This document shows, piece after piece, positions 1-8,121 of a DNA stretch of 64,000 bases (positions are counted from its first letter, which is position 1; every line of letters begins with the position of its first letter). The notes under the pieces are model-generated. The model had not been told where the DNA came from. It saw only the letters and a program-made list of their open reading frames with translations, and made no database searches. The stretch lies in assembly GCA_002369135.1 (NCBI GenBank), contig DFEY01000003.1, positions 147,062 through 211,061 on the forward strand, in the 5' to 3' direction. The position numbers and the translations under genes were made by a program. The stretch comes from Lachnospira sp. UBA3790. Its GTDB lineage: Bacteria; Bacillota; Clostridia; Lachnospirales; Lachnospiraceae.

Positions 1-590
1 AACCCTAATGCTATACAATACATTAATGCTTTTCCTTCTCTAACTAATTTCTCTAATCCGAGAATGATAAATGGAAGTAGCCACATACAGTCAAGCCACA
101 TAATGTTCCAGCTGAATGCTGCAAAGTAAGCTGACAATGCGTAAGCCATACCGAATGCCACTGGAGTAGCACCTTCCTTACCGAATCTCTTTGTTAAGAA
201 ATAAGTCATTGAGAATCCAGCAAGTCCCATTTTAACCACGATAAAGAAATCAGTGATATCAGCCATGTTGCTAGGCCAAATCAAAGTCAAAATGTTAGCT
301 GGGCTGGCTAAGTAGTAAGCCATGATGGCGATAAAGTTCATTCCGCCACCAATCTCCCATGTATAGAGTAGGCTGCCGCCACTATGCAACTTATCTCTTA
401 GGATCTCGAGATAAGGTGTGTACTGGTGATAGCAGTCACTCCTTAGATAAGTCAAATTACCGAATGGTGCAATTCCCTTGAATGCAAAAACGACTAGCAT
501 TGAAACTACAGGCAAAATAAAAGCAAGTAAATAAAATTTATTTGCTTTAAGCCACGCTTGCATTGAGAATTTCTTCTTAGTTCTCTTCAT
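1..590 (-). CDS. YfhO family membrane protein, partial (N-terminal part)
   Basis: The first 196 codons of a gene that runs off the left edge of the window. After a short basic N-terminus (MKRTKKK) comes a membrane segment at about residues 20-40, an extracytoplasmic stretch with a polar Asp/Tyr/His motif (SDCYHQYTPYLE), then a Trp-Glu-Ile-Gly-Gly motif and further membrane helices. This start is typical of YfhO (DUF6541/PF09586-like) proteins, large GT-C-like membrane proteins that in Bacillus transfer sugars from undecaprenyl phosphate to surface polymers. It overlaps the upstream gtrA-like gene by 14 bases, so it is the third gene of a minus-strand operon. The exact acceptor cannot be told from sequence. 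Confidence 0.75.
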   Translation of the reverse strand, partial: MKRTKKKFSMQAWLKANKFYLLAFILPVVSMLVVFAFKGIAPFGNLTYLRSDCYHQYTPYLEILRDKLHSGGSLLYTWEIGGGMNFIAIMAYYLASPANILTLIWPSNMADITDFFIVVKMGLAGFSMTYFLTKRFGKEGATPVAFGMAYALSAYFAAFSWNIMWLDCMWLLPFIILGLEKLVREGKALMYCIALG

Positions 591-1113
591 TTTGTTTTGG
601 CTCCTTTTTGCTAAATATAAATAATTTACTAAATATATAATTTAAGATAATGGTCAAAATAAGACCAATCATTTTTGCTGTTTTTGGATGATTGAATGTC
701 ATTTTATCAATGAATAGGATAATAAGAGTCATAAAGTAAGTGCCGATTCTTGCTTCTGAGAATTTTAAAAATTCAAGTAAGAGTTGTTTCACACCAAGTT
801 TAGGACTCTTGAATACAAACACTCTGTTTGTAATATATGCAAACAAAATGGCGAGGATAGTAGAAATGGTATGAGCGATCATAGGCTCAACATGAAGAAA
901 TGCTTGCATAATAGCAAAAGTAGAAAAATCGATAATAGCAGTGCCTGCGCCAAAGAGCATATACAAAACCATTTCAGCACTAATTAAACCCCAGATAAGG
1001 GTTCTAATCTTTTCATTTTTGAAATGTTTTAGGAGAAAAGTTCTAAACCTTACGACGTTTCTGACGAAAAGGTTATTCTCCGCAAGCTTTTGCTTGTCGA
1101 CTTGAAATCTCAT
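577..1113 (-). CDS. GtrA-like flippase family protein
   Basis: A 178-residue protein with about four membrane helices after a 40-residue basic cytoplasmic N-terminus. It has the GtrA/DPMS-associated pattern: a first helix with GAGTAIIDFSTFAIM, and later the motif TNRVFVFKS in which an Asn-Arg-Phe turn precedes an aromatic strand; the C-terminus repeats this as NYIFSKLFIFSKK. Family members are thought to flip or help present polyprenyl-phosphate sugars. The ATG follows the stop of the glycosyltransferase gene directly (TAAATG) and its end overlaps the YfhO-like gene, so the three are translationally coupled and probably act together in surface glycosylation. The long N-terminal extension is somewhat unusual. 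Confidence 0.82.
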   Translation of the reverse strand: MRFQVDKQKLAENNLFVRNVVRFRTFLLKHFKNEKIRTLIWGLISAEMVLYMLFGAGTAIIDFSTFAIMQAFLHVEPMIAHTISTILAILFAYITNRVFVFKSPKLGVKQLLLEFLKFSEARIGTYFMTLIILFIDKMTFNHPKTAKMIGLILTIILNYIFSKLFIFSKKEPKQNEEN

Positions 1114-2049
1114 TTACTTTACATCCTCTATATTAGATTCTTTTGTGATGTATATAGGTCTGTCTTTTGTCTCAAGGTAAATGTTTGCAATATATTCACC
1201 TAAAACTCCTAGTGACATCTCAACAATACCACCTAGGAATAAAATAGCGATAAGAATAATAGTAAATCCATCAGTTCCTGTTATGCCAAAGGCAAATCTT
1301 CTTACTAATGCCACGATAATAGCAACAAATGCTAAAAACGAAATGAACAATCCTGATACGGTTAAGAAGCGAAGTGGTGAAATAGAGAAATTAGTGATTC
1401 CTCTAATGGCATATTTAAATAGTGATCCAAAGCCCCACTTAGATTCTCCGGCTGGACGCTCAGCACCTTCGTGTTCTATCCAAGCAGTCTCGAAACCTAC
1501 CCAAGCAAAGATTCCTTTTGTAAATCTCTGTGTCTCAGTCATTTCCAAAATAGCATCGACCATTTGTCTTGTCATCATTCTGTAATCTTGAGTGTTTTGT
1601 TTCATTTCAACATCAGTAAATCTATTACTCAACTTATAAAAAAGAGAGGAGAAGAATGATTTAATACCACGTCTACGCTTGTTGCGCATAGCAGCAACTG
1701 AATCATATCCTTCCTCTATCTTTTCAATCATTTCTGGTATTAGTTTTGGAGGATGCTCTAAATCTGCATCCATAATTACAACTAGATCGGCAGTAGTATT
1801 AACCAAACCTGCATACATAGCAGATTCTTTGCCGAAGTTTCTAGAAAATGATATGTATTTAACTTTGCTATCTTTTTGAGCCAAAGCTCTTAAGATATCA
1901 ATAGTTCTGTCCTTACTTCCGTCATTTACAAAGATGTACCTAAAATCGTAGTTTGAAATAGAGTCAAAAACTTTCTTTGACTCATCATAAAACATATTTA
2001 AAACTGCCTCTTCATTGAAGCAAGGTACAACAACATCTACTGTGTACAT
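1114..2049 (-). CDS. Family 2 glycosyltransferase (GtrB/CsbB/DPM1-like)
   Basis: A 311-residue polyprenyl-phosphate glycosyltransferase. The N-terminal GT-A domain has VVVPCFNEE, the nucleotide-binding NDGSKDRT, and the metal-binding DADLEHPP; QDYRMM and the following FAWVGF match the bactoprenyl glucosyltransferase subgroup. Two C-terminal membrane helices (about 220-245 and 255-285) anchor it. I chose the ATG at 2049 rather than the in-frame ATG at 2082 because a GGAGGG sits 5 bases upstream of it and the protein then begins at the first strand of the fold. A TATAAT lies at 2093-2098 on the minus strand. It heads the operon with the GtrA-like and YfhO-like genes and would load a sugar on undecaprenyl phosphate. 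Confidence 0.88.
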   Translation of the reverse strand: MYTVDVVVPCFNEEAVLNMFYDESKKVFDSISNYDFRYIFVNDGSKDRTIDILRALAQKDSKVKYISFSRNFGKESAMYAGLVNTTADLVVIMDADLEHPPKLIPEMIEKIEEGYDSVAAMRNKRRRGIKSFFSSLFYKLSNRFTDVEMKQNTQDYRMMTRQMVDAILEMTETQRFTKGIFAWVGFETAWIEHEGAERPAGESKWGFGSLFKYAIRGITNFSISPLRFLTVSGLFISFLAFVAIIVALVRRFAFGITGTDGFTIILIAILFLGGIVEMSLGVLGEYIANIYLETKDRPIYITKESNIEDVK

Positions 2050-2134
2050 ATCACCCTCCGTGCGAGATTCATTTAATCTCATAGTCCCTTAAATTATACT
2101 AAAAAATGGGTTCAAATACTAGATAAATAAACAT

Positions 2135-2168
2135 AAAAAAAGAGCATTCTTGCGAATGCTCTTTTTTA
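2135..2168 (-). terminator. Rho-independent terminator after argG
   Basis: Stem AAAGAGCATTC / GAATGCTCTTT with loop TTGC, flanked by A and T tracts. It is symmetrical enough to work in both directions but sits 12 bases past the argG stop on the minus strand. Confidence 0.85.
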
Positions 2169-2179
2169 TATTTTTGTTA

Positions 2180-3403
2180 TTATTTATCTTCTTCCAATTT
2201 AGCCTTTTTCATAGCACGAACTTGAAGTGGTAGACCAAAGAGTTGAATGAATCCTTCAGCATCGTGGTGGTCATATAAATCACCAGTAGTAAATGATGCA
2301 AGTGATTCGCTATATAGTGAATATGGAGAAGTAGTACCAGCTTTAATAATGTTTCCTTTGTAAAGTTTAAACTTAACTTCACCAGTAACATTTTCTTGAG
2401 TCTTTTCAATGAAAGCTTGAAGTGCTTCACGAAGTGGAGTGAACCATGTTCCCTCGTATACAACCTGTGCTAACTTCTCAGCTACAGCTTTCTTGAAGTT
2501 CATGGTAGCACGATCAAGTACTAACTCTTCTAACTGGTCGTGTGCTTCCATTAGGATAGTTCCACCTGGAGTTTCATAAACGCCACGAGACTTCATACCT
2601 ACTACACGGTTTTCGACGATGTCGATAATACCAATTCCGTGCTTTCCGCCTAACTCGTTTAGTTTTCTGATAATATCAGCAACCTTCATCTTCTCGCCGT
2701 TAACAGAAGTAGGAACACCCTTTTCGAAAGTCATTGTTACGTATTCACCTTCCTCTGGAGCTTTCTCTGGAGAAACACCAAGAACAAGTAGGTGATCGTA
2801 GTTTGGCTCGTTTGCTGGATCTTCTAATTCCAAACCTTCGTGGCTGATGTGCCATAGGTTACGGTCACGGCTGTAACTTTGGTCTGCGTTGAATGGAAGG
2901 TCAATGCCATGAGCCTTACAATATTCAATCTCTGACTCACGAGAATCCATATCCCACTTGTCATCTCTCCAAGCAGCGATAATCTTCAAGTCTGGAGCCA
3001 AAGCCTTAATTCCTAATTCAAAACGAATCTGATCGTTTCCTTTACCAGTAGCACCGTGGCAAATAGCGCTAGCGCCTTCTTTTCTAGCAACTTCAACTAG
3101 CTTAGCAGCGATACCAGGTCTAGCCATTGATGTACCTAGTAAATATTTATTCTCATATACTGAGCCAGCCTGTACACAAGGCATTATATAGTTCTCGGCA
3201 AAGTCATCTGTGATATCTTCTATATAAAGTTTAGAAGCACCAGAATATTTTGCTCTCTCTTCAAGACCATCTAATTCCTCTTCCTGTCCACAGTCTATGC
3301 AGCAGCATATAACTTCGTAATCATAGTTTTCCTTTAGCCAAGGGATGATAGCAGTAGTATCAAGTCCTCCTGAATAAGCTAATACAACTTTTTCTTTAGC
3401 CAT
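2180..3403 (-). CDS. argG: Argininosuccinate synthase
   Basis: A 407-residue cytoplasmic enzyme joining citrulline and aspartate with ATP, the penultimate step of arginine synthesis. The N-terminal ATP pyrophosphatase loop reads AYSGGLDT; the substrate-binding GATGKGNDQIRFE and the SRDRNLWHIS motif follow at about 115-185, and the C-terminal helix arm is intact. The length matches the family. The start at 3403 is preferred over the in-frame ATG at 3418 because GGAGG lies just upstream of it and the protein then begins MAKEK. It is divergent from argCJBD and shares a control region dense in ARG-box-like palindromes. No argF or argH is present in the window, so the pathway is completed elsewhere. 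Confidence 0.97.
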   Translation of the reverse strand: MAKEKVVLAYSGGLDTTAIIPWLKENYDYEVICCCIDCGQEEELDGLEERAKYSGASKLYIEDITDDFAENYIMPCVQAGSVYENKYLLGTSMARPGIAAKLVEVARKEGASAICHGATGKGNDQIRFELGIKALAPDLKIIAAWRDDKWDMDSRESEIEYCKAHGIDLPFNADQSYSRDRNLWHISHEGLELEDPANEPNYDHLLVLGVSPEKAPEEGEYVTMTFEKGVPTSVNGEKMKVADIIRKLNELGGKHGIGIIDIVENRVVGMKSRGVYETPGGTILMEAHDQLEELVLDRATMNFKKAVAEKLAQVVYEGTWFTPLREALQAFIEKTQENVTGEVKFKLYKGNIIKAGTTSPYSLYSESLASFTTGDLYDHHDAEGFIQLFGLPLQVRAMKKAKLEEDK

Positions 3404-3444
3404 TTTTCTTTCCTCCATAAAATGTTTTTCTTACAACGGGAATT

Positions 3445-3473
3445 AATATACAACAATTATGCATAAAATGCAA
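3445..3473 (-). promoter_or_regulatory. Predicted argG promoter
   Basis: On the minus strand, TTGCAT (3468-3473) and TATATT (3445-3450) are 17 bases apart, with TG just before the -10. The -35 lies inside an ARG-box-like palindrome, which is the expected arrangement for repression by ArgR with arginine. Confidence 0.65.
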
Positions 3474-3549
3474 GTAAAAAATGAATATTTTTGTATATTA
3501 TTCATAAATTATGCATATTTTATGCAAAAACCTTGCATATTATACATAA
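3457..3549. promoter_or_regulatory. Cluster of ARG-box-like operators (ArgR)
   Basis: The argG/argC divergent region contains at least four AT-rich imperfect palindromes built from TATGCAT/ATGCAA and ATGAAT/ATTCAT half sites: about 3457-3473, 3480-3507, 3509-3527 and 3533-3549. They resemble the ArgR/AhrC operator (TNTGAATWWWWATTCANW family). The outer two cover the -35 boxes of argG and argC, so a bound ArgR hexamer could shut both promoters together, perhaps by looping. The motif match is seen; the regulator is inferred. Confidence 0.7.
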
Positions 3550-3561
3550 ATAGTGTATAAT
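3533..3561 (+). promoter_or_regulatory. Predicted argCJBD promoter
   Basis: TTGCAT (3533-3538), 17-base spacer, TATAAT (3556-3561) preceded by TG. The -35 is part of an ARG-box-like palindrome. The leader to argC is about 85 bases and contains a tight inverted repeat AGAAGAA/TTCTTCT at 3584-3599, followed by a repeat of TATATAGAAGAAAA. Confidence 0.75.
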
Positions 3562-3653
3562 TCTCGCAGTTGTGTTCTTATATAGAAGAAAATTCTTCTT
3601 GTATATAGAAGAAAAATAGTTTATTCTTTGACGAGGACACATAGGAGGTTACT

Positions 3654-4694
3654 ATGATTAAAGTAGGTATTATTGGCTCAACTGGTTACGCAGGAGCCGA
3701 GATTGTAAAGTTAATACAGAATCATCCAGAAGCGGGAGTAGTGTGGTTTGGCTCAAAGTCATTTGAGGGTGAACCTTTTGCAAAGGTGTACCGAAATATG
3801 TTCGAGCTAGTGGATGAGAAATGCCTAGGTGATAATATCGATGAGCTTAGCGGTAAGGTGGATGTTATTTTTACAGCCACACCTCAGGGACTTTGCTCAA
3901 AGATTATAAATGAAGATGTTTTAAGTAAGACTAAGGTTATTGATCTTAGTGCTGACTTTAGAATAAAAGATGTTGATATTTACGAGAAGTGGTATGGCAT
4001 CAAACATGAAAGTCCAGAGTTTATAGATGAGGCAGTCTATGGACTTTGCGAGATTAATCGCGACAAGACAAAGAATGCACGCCTTGTTGCAAACCCTGGT
4101 TGTTACACGACTTGCAGTATCCTTTCTATTTATCCATTGGTAAAAGAAGGACTGCTTGATCCTAAATCTATTATCGTTGATGCTAAGTCAGGAACTACTG
4201 GAGCAGGACGTGGCGCGAAGGTTGCAAACTTGTTCTGCGAGGTAAACGAAAACATAAAAGCGTACGGTGTTACAACACATCGTCACACACCAGAGATAGA
4301 AGAGCAGCTAAGTTACGCAGCAGATGAAGATGTTGTTATAAACTTCACTCCACACTTAGTTCCAATGCAAAGAGGAATTTTGGTGACGGCTTACGCGAAC
4401 CTAACAAAGGATGTTACATACGATGAAGTAAAAGCTGTTTATGATAAATACTATAAAGACGAGAAGTTCATCCGAGTGCTTAACAAAGACCTTTGCCCAG
4501 AGACACGTTTTGTGGCACACAGTAACTACACAGATATTAACTTCAAGATTGATGAGCGAACAGGAAGAATAGTTATGATGGGTGCGCTTGATAACTTGGT
4601 AAAGGGAGCAGCAGGACAAGCGGTTCAGAATATGAATATAATGTTTGGATTACCTGAAGAAACAGGAATTGATTTAGTTCCAAGCAGTGTGTAA
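3654..4694 (+). CDS. argC: N-acetyl-gamma-glutamyl-phosphate reductase
   Basis: A 346-residue NADPH-dependent enzyme making N-acetylglutamate semialdehyde. The Rossmann start GIIGSTGYAGAEI is clear; the catalytic cysteine is in the conserved NPGCYTTC; the substrate-binding GTTGAGRG and the HRHTPEI histidine motif follow. The length is normal. AGGAGG sits 7 bases before the ATG. First gene of argC-argJ-argB-argD, with gaps of 11, 21 and 0 bases between genes, so all four should be on one transcript and repressed together by arginine. Confidence 0.97.
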   Translation: MIKVGIIGSTGYAGAEIVKLIQNHPEAGVVWFGSKSFEGEPFAKVYRNMFELVDEKCLGDNIDELSGKVDVIFTATPQGLCSKIINEDVLSKTKVIDLSADFRIKDVDIYEKWYGIKHESPEFIDEAVYGLCEINRDKTKNARLVANPGCYTTCSILSIYPLVKEGLLDPKSIIVDAKSGTTGAGRGAKVANLFCEVNENIKAYGVTTHRHTPEIEEQLSYAADEDVVINFTPHLVPMQRGILVTAYANLTKDVTYDEVKAVYDKYYKDEKFIRVLNKDLCPETRFVAHSNYTDINFKIDERTGRIVMMGALDNLVKGAAGQAVQNMNIMFGLPEETGIDLVPSSV

Positions 4695-4705
4695 AGGAAT
4701 AAGAT

Positions 4706-5929
4706 ATGCATTTTAAAACAGAAGGAGGCGTGACAGCTCCGCTAGGCTTTGCGGCTATGGGAGTGCACGCTGGAATAAAAAAAGAAAAAACAGATATGGC
4801 TATGATAATGAGCCATGTGCCAGCGGTAGCAGCAGGTACATTTACTACAAACGTAGTTAAGGCTGCGCCAGTTTTGTTTGATCAAAAGCAGATTTATGAA
4901 AACGACTTTGCTCAGGTCATCGTTTGTAACAGTGGTGTTGCAAACGCCTGCACCGGCAAAGAAGGAATGGATTACTGCGAACAGACAGCTAAGATGGTGG
5001 CAGAAAACTTACAGGTAGATGAGAATGAAGTTCTAGTTACATCTACTGGTGTTATTGGTCAGCAACTTCCAATGGACAAGATAGAGGCAGGAATTCAAAT
5101 GCTTTCTTTAACACTTGACCAGTCAGAAGACGGTGGACATTTGGCGGCAGAAGCTATTATGACTACTGACACTAAACCAAAGGAAGTGGCATACGAATTT
5201 AGAGTAGCTGGAAAACAGTGTAAGATTGGCGGCATGTGCAAAGGATCAGGAATGATTCATCCAAATATGTGTACAATGCTATCTTTCCTAACTACCGATG
5301 TTAAGATTTCTAAAGAACTTTTATACGAAGCGCTAAGTGATAGCGTGAAAGATTCTTACAATATGATTTCAGTAGATGGCGATACATCAACAAACGATAC
5401 AGTTTTGATTCTTGCTAACGGTTTAGCAGAGAACAAAGAGATTACTGAAAAAGATGCTGACTATGAAGAGTTTGTAAACGCGCTTCACGCAGTGAATGTG
5501 GAACTTAGCAAAATGATTGCAGGAGACGGCGAAGGTGCAACAGCGCTATTTGAAGTAAAGGTAAGACATGCAGACACAAAAGAAAATGCAGTGAAGCTTG
5601 CAAAGTCGGTTGTTTCATCTTCTTTGACGAAGGCAGCTATTTGCGGACACGATGCTAACTGGGGAAGAATTATGTGTGCACTAGGTTATGCCGGTGTGGA
5701 CTTTGACCCAGAAAAAATAGACATAGTATTTACTAGCAAGGCTGGACAGATAATTATAGTAGAAAACGGCGTGGCTACTGATTACAGCGAAGAAAAAGCA
5801 ACAGAGATTTTATCAGAGGATGCGGTGACAGTAACATGCGATATGAAGATGGGCGATGCAAAAGCAACAGCTTGGGGATGTGATTTGACGCACGAGTATG
5901 TGAGCATCAACGCCGATTATAGAAGTTAA
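4706..5929 (+). CDS. argJ: Bifunctional glutamate N-acetyltransferase / ornithine acetyltransferase
   Basis: A 407-residue ArgJ that recycles the acetyl group from N-acetylornithine to glutamate. It is made as a precursor that cuts itself before a Thr; here the site is in KGSGMIHPNMCTMLSF with the nucleophile at about Thr190 (Cys replaces the usual Ala before it). The GVANACTG oxyanion-hole region and STGVIGQQLP are present. No argA-type synthase lies nearby, so this enzyme may also make N-acetylglutamate from acetyl-CoA, as bifunctional ArgJ proteins do; whether it does cannot be decided from sequence. It sits between argC and argB in the operon. Confidence 0.96.
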   Translation: MHFKTEGGVTAPLGFAAMGVHAGIKKEKTDMAMIMSHVPAVAAGTFTTNVVKAAPVLFDQKQIYENDFAQVIVCNSGVANACTGKEGMDYCEQTAKMVAENLQVDENEVLVTSTGVIGQQLPMDKIEAGIQMLSLTLDQSEDGGHLAAEAIMTTDTKPKEVAYEFRVAGKQCKIGGMCKGSGMIHPNMCTMLSFLTTDVKISKELLYEALSDSVKDSYNMISVDGDTSTNDTVLILANGLAENKEITEKDADYEEFVNALHAVNVELSKMIAGDGEGATALFEVKVRHADTKENAVKLAKSVVSSSLTKAAICGHDANWGRIMCALGYAGVDFDPEKIDIVFTSKAGQIIIVENGVATDYSEEKATEILSEDAVTVTCDMKMGDAKATAWGCDLTHEYVSINADYRS

Positions 5930-5950
5930 AACCTTTGGAGGAATAGACAA

Positions 5951-6883
5951 ATGATAATGAAGGGCAACAAAGATATAAAAATGGATTCGCTTATTGAAAA
6001 GGCAGATGTACTAATAGAGGCGCTACCTTACATTCAGCGATTCAATAGAAAAATTATCGTTGTTAAATACGGTGGAAGTGCAATGCTAGACGAGGATTTC
6101 ATGACAAATGTAATCCAGGACGTTACACTTCTTAAACTAGTTGGTTTCAAGCCTATCATCGTGCACGGTGGTGGAAAAGCTATCAGCAAACATATCGATA
6201 AGATGGGCATGGAGACTGAGTTTGTAAACGGTCTTCGCGTGACCGACGAAGAAACACTAGAAGCAGCAGAGATGGTTCTTAATAAAGTAAACAAACAGCT
6301 CGTTCAGATGGTTGAAAAGTTGGGCGTTCGTGCCATTGGTATCAGTGGTAAAGACGGAAACCTTCTAAGCGTTGAGAAAAAACTTTCCCACGGCGAAGAC
6401 ATCGGATATGTGGGAACTGTTAAGTCTGTTTCTACAGAAATCTTGCTTGATTTAATAGAGAAGGACTTCTTGCCAATCGTTTGTCCAATAGGACTAGATG
6501 ACGAGTTCGAGGCATATAATATAAACGCAGACGATGCAGCATCAGCTATAGCAGAAGCGGTAAAGGCTGAGAAGTTAGCATTCCTTACAGATACTGAAGG
6601 TGTTTTAATGGATGCTGAAGATCACGACTCTGTTATTTCGGAGATGACTATTTCCGAGGCGAAGGACTTGATTAAAGACGGAACAATCTCAGGCGGAATG
6701 ATTCCAAAAATCAAGAACTGTATTGAGGCAATTGAAAACGGAGTTTCTCGTGTCCATATATTGGACGGAAGAATTCCACACTGTATCTTACTAGAGATTT
6801 TCACAAACAAGGGTATTGGTACAGCGTTGCTTCACGACGAGGATGAAAAGTTCTACAAAGAACAAGAGATGAAGGAAAAATAA
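5951..6883 (+). CDS. argB: Acetylglutamate kinase
   Basis: A 310-residue amino-acid kinase family enzyme phosphorylating N-acetylglutamate. The N-terminal helix (LIEALPYIQRFNRK) before VVKYGGSAM is the one that forms interlaced hexamers in arginine-inhibited NAGKs, so feedback inhibition by arginine is plausible. The phosphate-binding VHGGGKAIS and the C-terminal GGMIPK motif are intact. GGAGG at 5937-5941 favours the ATG at 5951, giving a 10-residue preface; an ATG at 5981 would give the shorter conventional protein. The stop is followed at once by the argD start (TAAATG). Confidence 0.96.
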   Translation: MIMKGNKDIKMDSLIEKADVLIEALPYIQRFNRKIIVVKYGGSAMLDEDFMTNVIQDVTLLKLVGFKPIIVHGGGKAISKHIDKMGMETEFVNGLRVTDEETLEAAEMVLNKVNKQLVQMVEKLGVRAIGISGKDGNLLSVEKKLSHGEDIGYVGTVKSVSTEILLDLIEKDFLPIVCPIGLDDEFEAYNINADDAASAIAEAVKAEKLAFLTDTEGVLMDAEDHDSVISEMTISEAKDLIKDGTISGGMIPKIKNCIEAIENGVSRVHILDGRIPHCILLEIFTNKGIGTALLHDEDEKFYKEQEMKEK

Positions 6884-8077
6884 ATGAGTTATATAGAGAA
6901 GTCGGAACAAAACTTAATACACACATACAACCGTTTCCCTGTTGTCTTTGAAAAGGGCGAGGGTGTGTTTTTGTACGATGAAAATGGAAAAGAGTACTTG
7001 GACTTTGCATCGGGCATCGGTGTTTGTTCGCTTGGTTATGGAAATGAAAAACTAAACAATGCCATAAAAGAGCAGACTGATTTGCTACTTCACACATCAA
7101 ATCTTTTCTATAATAAGCCAGTGGCAGATGCAGCCCAAAAGTTAGTGAAAGCTACAGGTCTTAAGAAGGCGTTCTTCACAAACAGTGGAGCAGAGGCTGT
7201 GGAAGGTGCGCTAAAGGTAGCAAAACGCTACGCTTACGATAAGAGCGCGGCAAAGGAAAATGACGATTTTAGTGAAGGCTATGAAGTGATTGCGATGAAC
7301 AATTCATTTCACGGTCGTACAAAAGGTGCGCTAGAGATAACTGGAACTGATAGTTATCGTAAGCCTTTTGGACCAGACATAGATGATGTTAAGTTTGCAG
7401 AGTTTAATAATCTGGACAGCGTAAAAGAGTTAGTGAGTGATAAGACTTGCGCTATCGTGGTTGAGTGCGTACAGGGCGAAGGTGGAGTGACACCTGCCGA
7501 TCAAGATTTCATAAAAGGAATCCGCGCACTTTGCGATGAAAAAGACATCATAATGATCTGCGATGAAATCCAGTGTGGAATGGGTAGAACTGGAAAGATG
7601 TTTGCCTATGAGCACTATGAAGTAAAACCAGACATTGTAACTTGTGCTAAGGCACTAGGTTGCGGTGTGCCTGTTGGTGCATTTGTCTGCGGTGAAAAGT
7701 GTATGGACACTTTGGTGCCAGGAGATCACGGAACTACATACGGTGGAAATCCACTAGTAACCGCTGCAGTCAGCAAAGTGTTTGACATATATGAAGAAGA
7801 CCTTGTGGTAGAGCACGCCAAAGTAATGGGCGACTACTTAACAGAAGAGTTAGAGAAGATTGCATTCGAGTTTGACTCGGTTGTAAAACGAAAAGGAATG
7901 GGCCTAATGCAGGGCTTAGAACTACGTGTTCCAGTGGGTGATATTGTAAATGAAGCACTCGAAAATGGACTAGTTGTAATAAGCGCTGGAGGCAATGTCC
8001 TACGTATGCTTCCACCCCTTATAATTTCTAAAGAAAATATCGATTTAATGCTTGATATTTTGCGTAAAATTTTATAA
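6884..8077 (+). CDS. argD: Acetylornithine aminotransferase
   Basis: A 397-residue class III PLP aminotransferase. The PLP-phosphate loop FTNSGAEAVEGALK, the FHGRTKGAL motif, the DEIQCGMGRTGK aspartate region and the lysine-bearing CAKALGCGVPVGAF are all present in order. It transfers the amino group from glutamate to N-acetylglutamate semialdehyde to yield N-acetylornithine, which ArgJ then deacetylates. Last gene of the arginine operon; 44 bases separate it from the next gene and no terminator is visible in that gap, so read-through into the L,D-transpeptidase gene is possible. Confidence 0.96.
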   Translation: MSYIEKSEQNLIHTYNRFPVVFEKGEGVFLYDENGKEYLDFASGIGVCSLGYGNEKLNNAIKEQTDLLLHTSNLFYNKPVADAAQKLVKATGLKKAFFTNSGAEAVEGALKVAKRYAYDKSAAKENDDFSEGYEVIAMNNSFHGRTKGALEITGTDSYRKPFGPDIDDVKFAEFNNLDSVKELVSDKTCAIVVECVQGEGGVTPADQDFIKGIRALCDEKDIIMICDEIQCGMGRTGKMFAYEHYEVKPDIVTCAKALGCGVPVGAFVCGEKCMDTLVPGDHGTTYGGNPLVTAAVSKVFDIYEEDLVVEHAKVMGDYLTEELEKIAFEFDSVVKRKGMGLMQGLELRVPVGDIVNEALENGLVVISAGGNVLRMLPPLIISKENIDLMLDILRKIL

Positions 8078-8121
8078 ATTATAAGTTGATTATTTAATGA
8101 AAAATTGGAGATATATAAATA

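Noticed and set aside
1181..1585. Long open reading frames opposite to real genes, such as the one antisense to the GT2 gene
   Set aside because: They lie fully within well-supported genes on the other strand, lack ribosome sites and show no family motifs.
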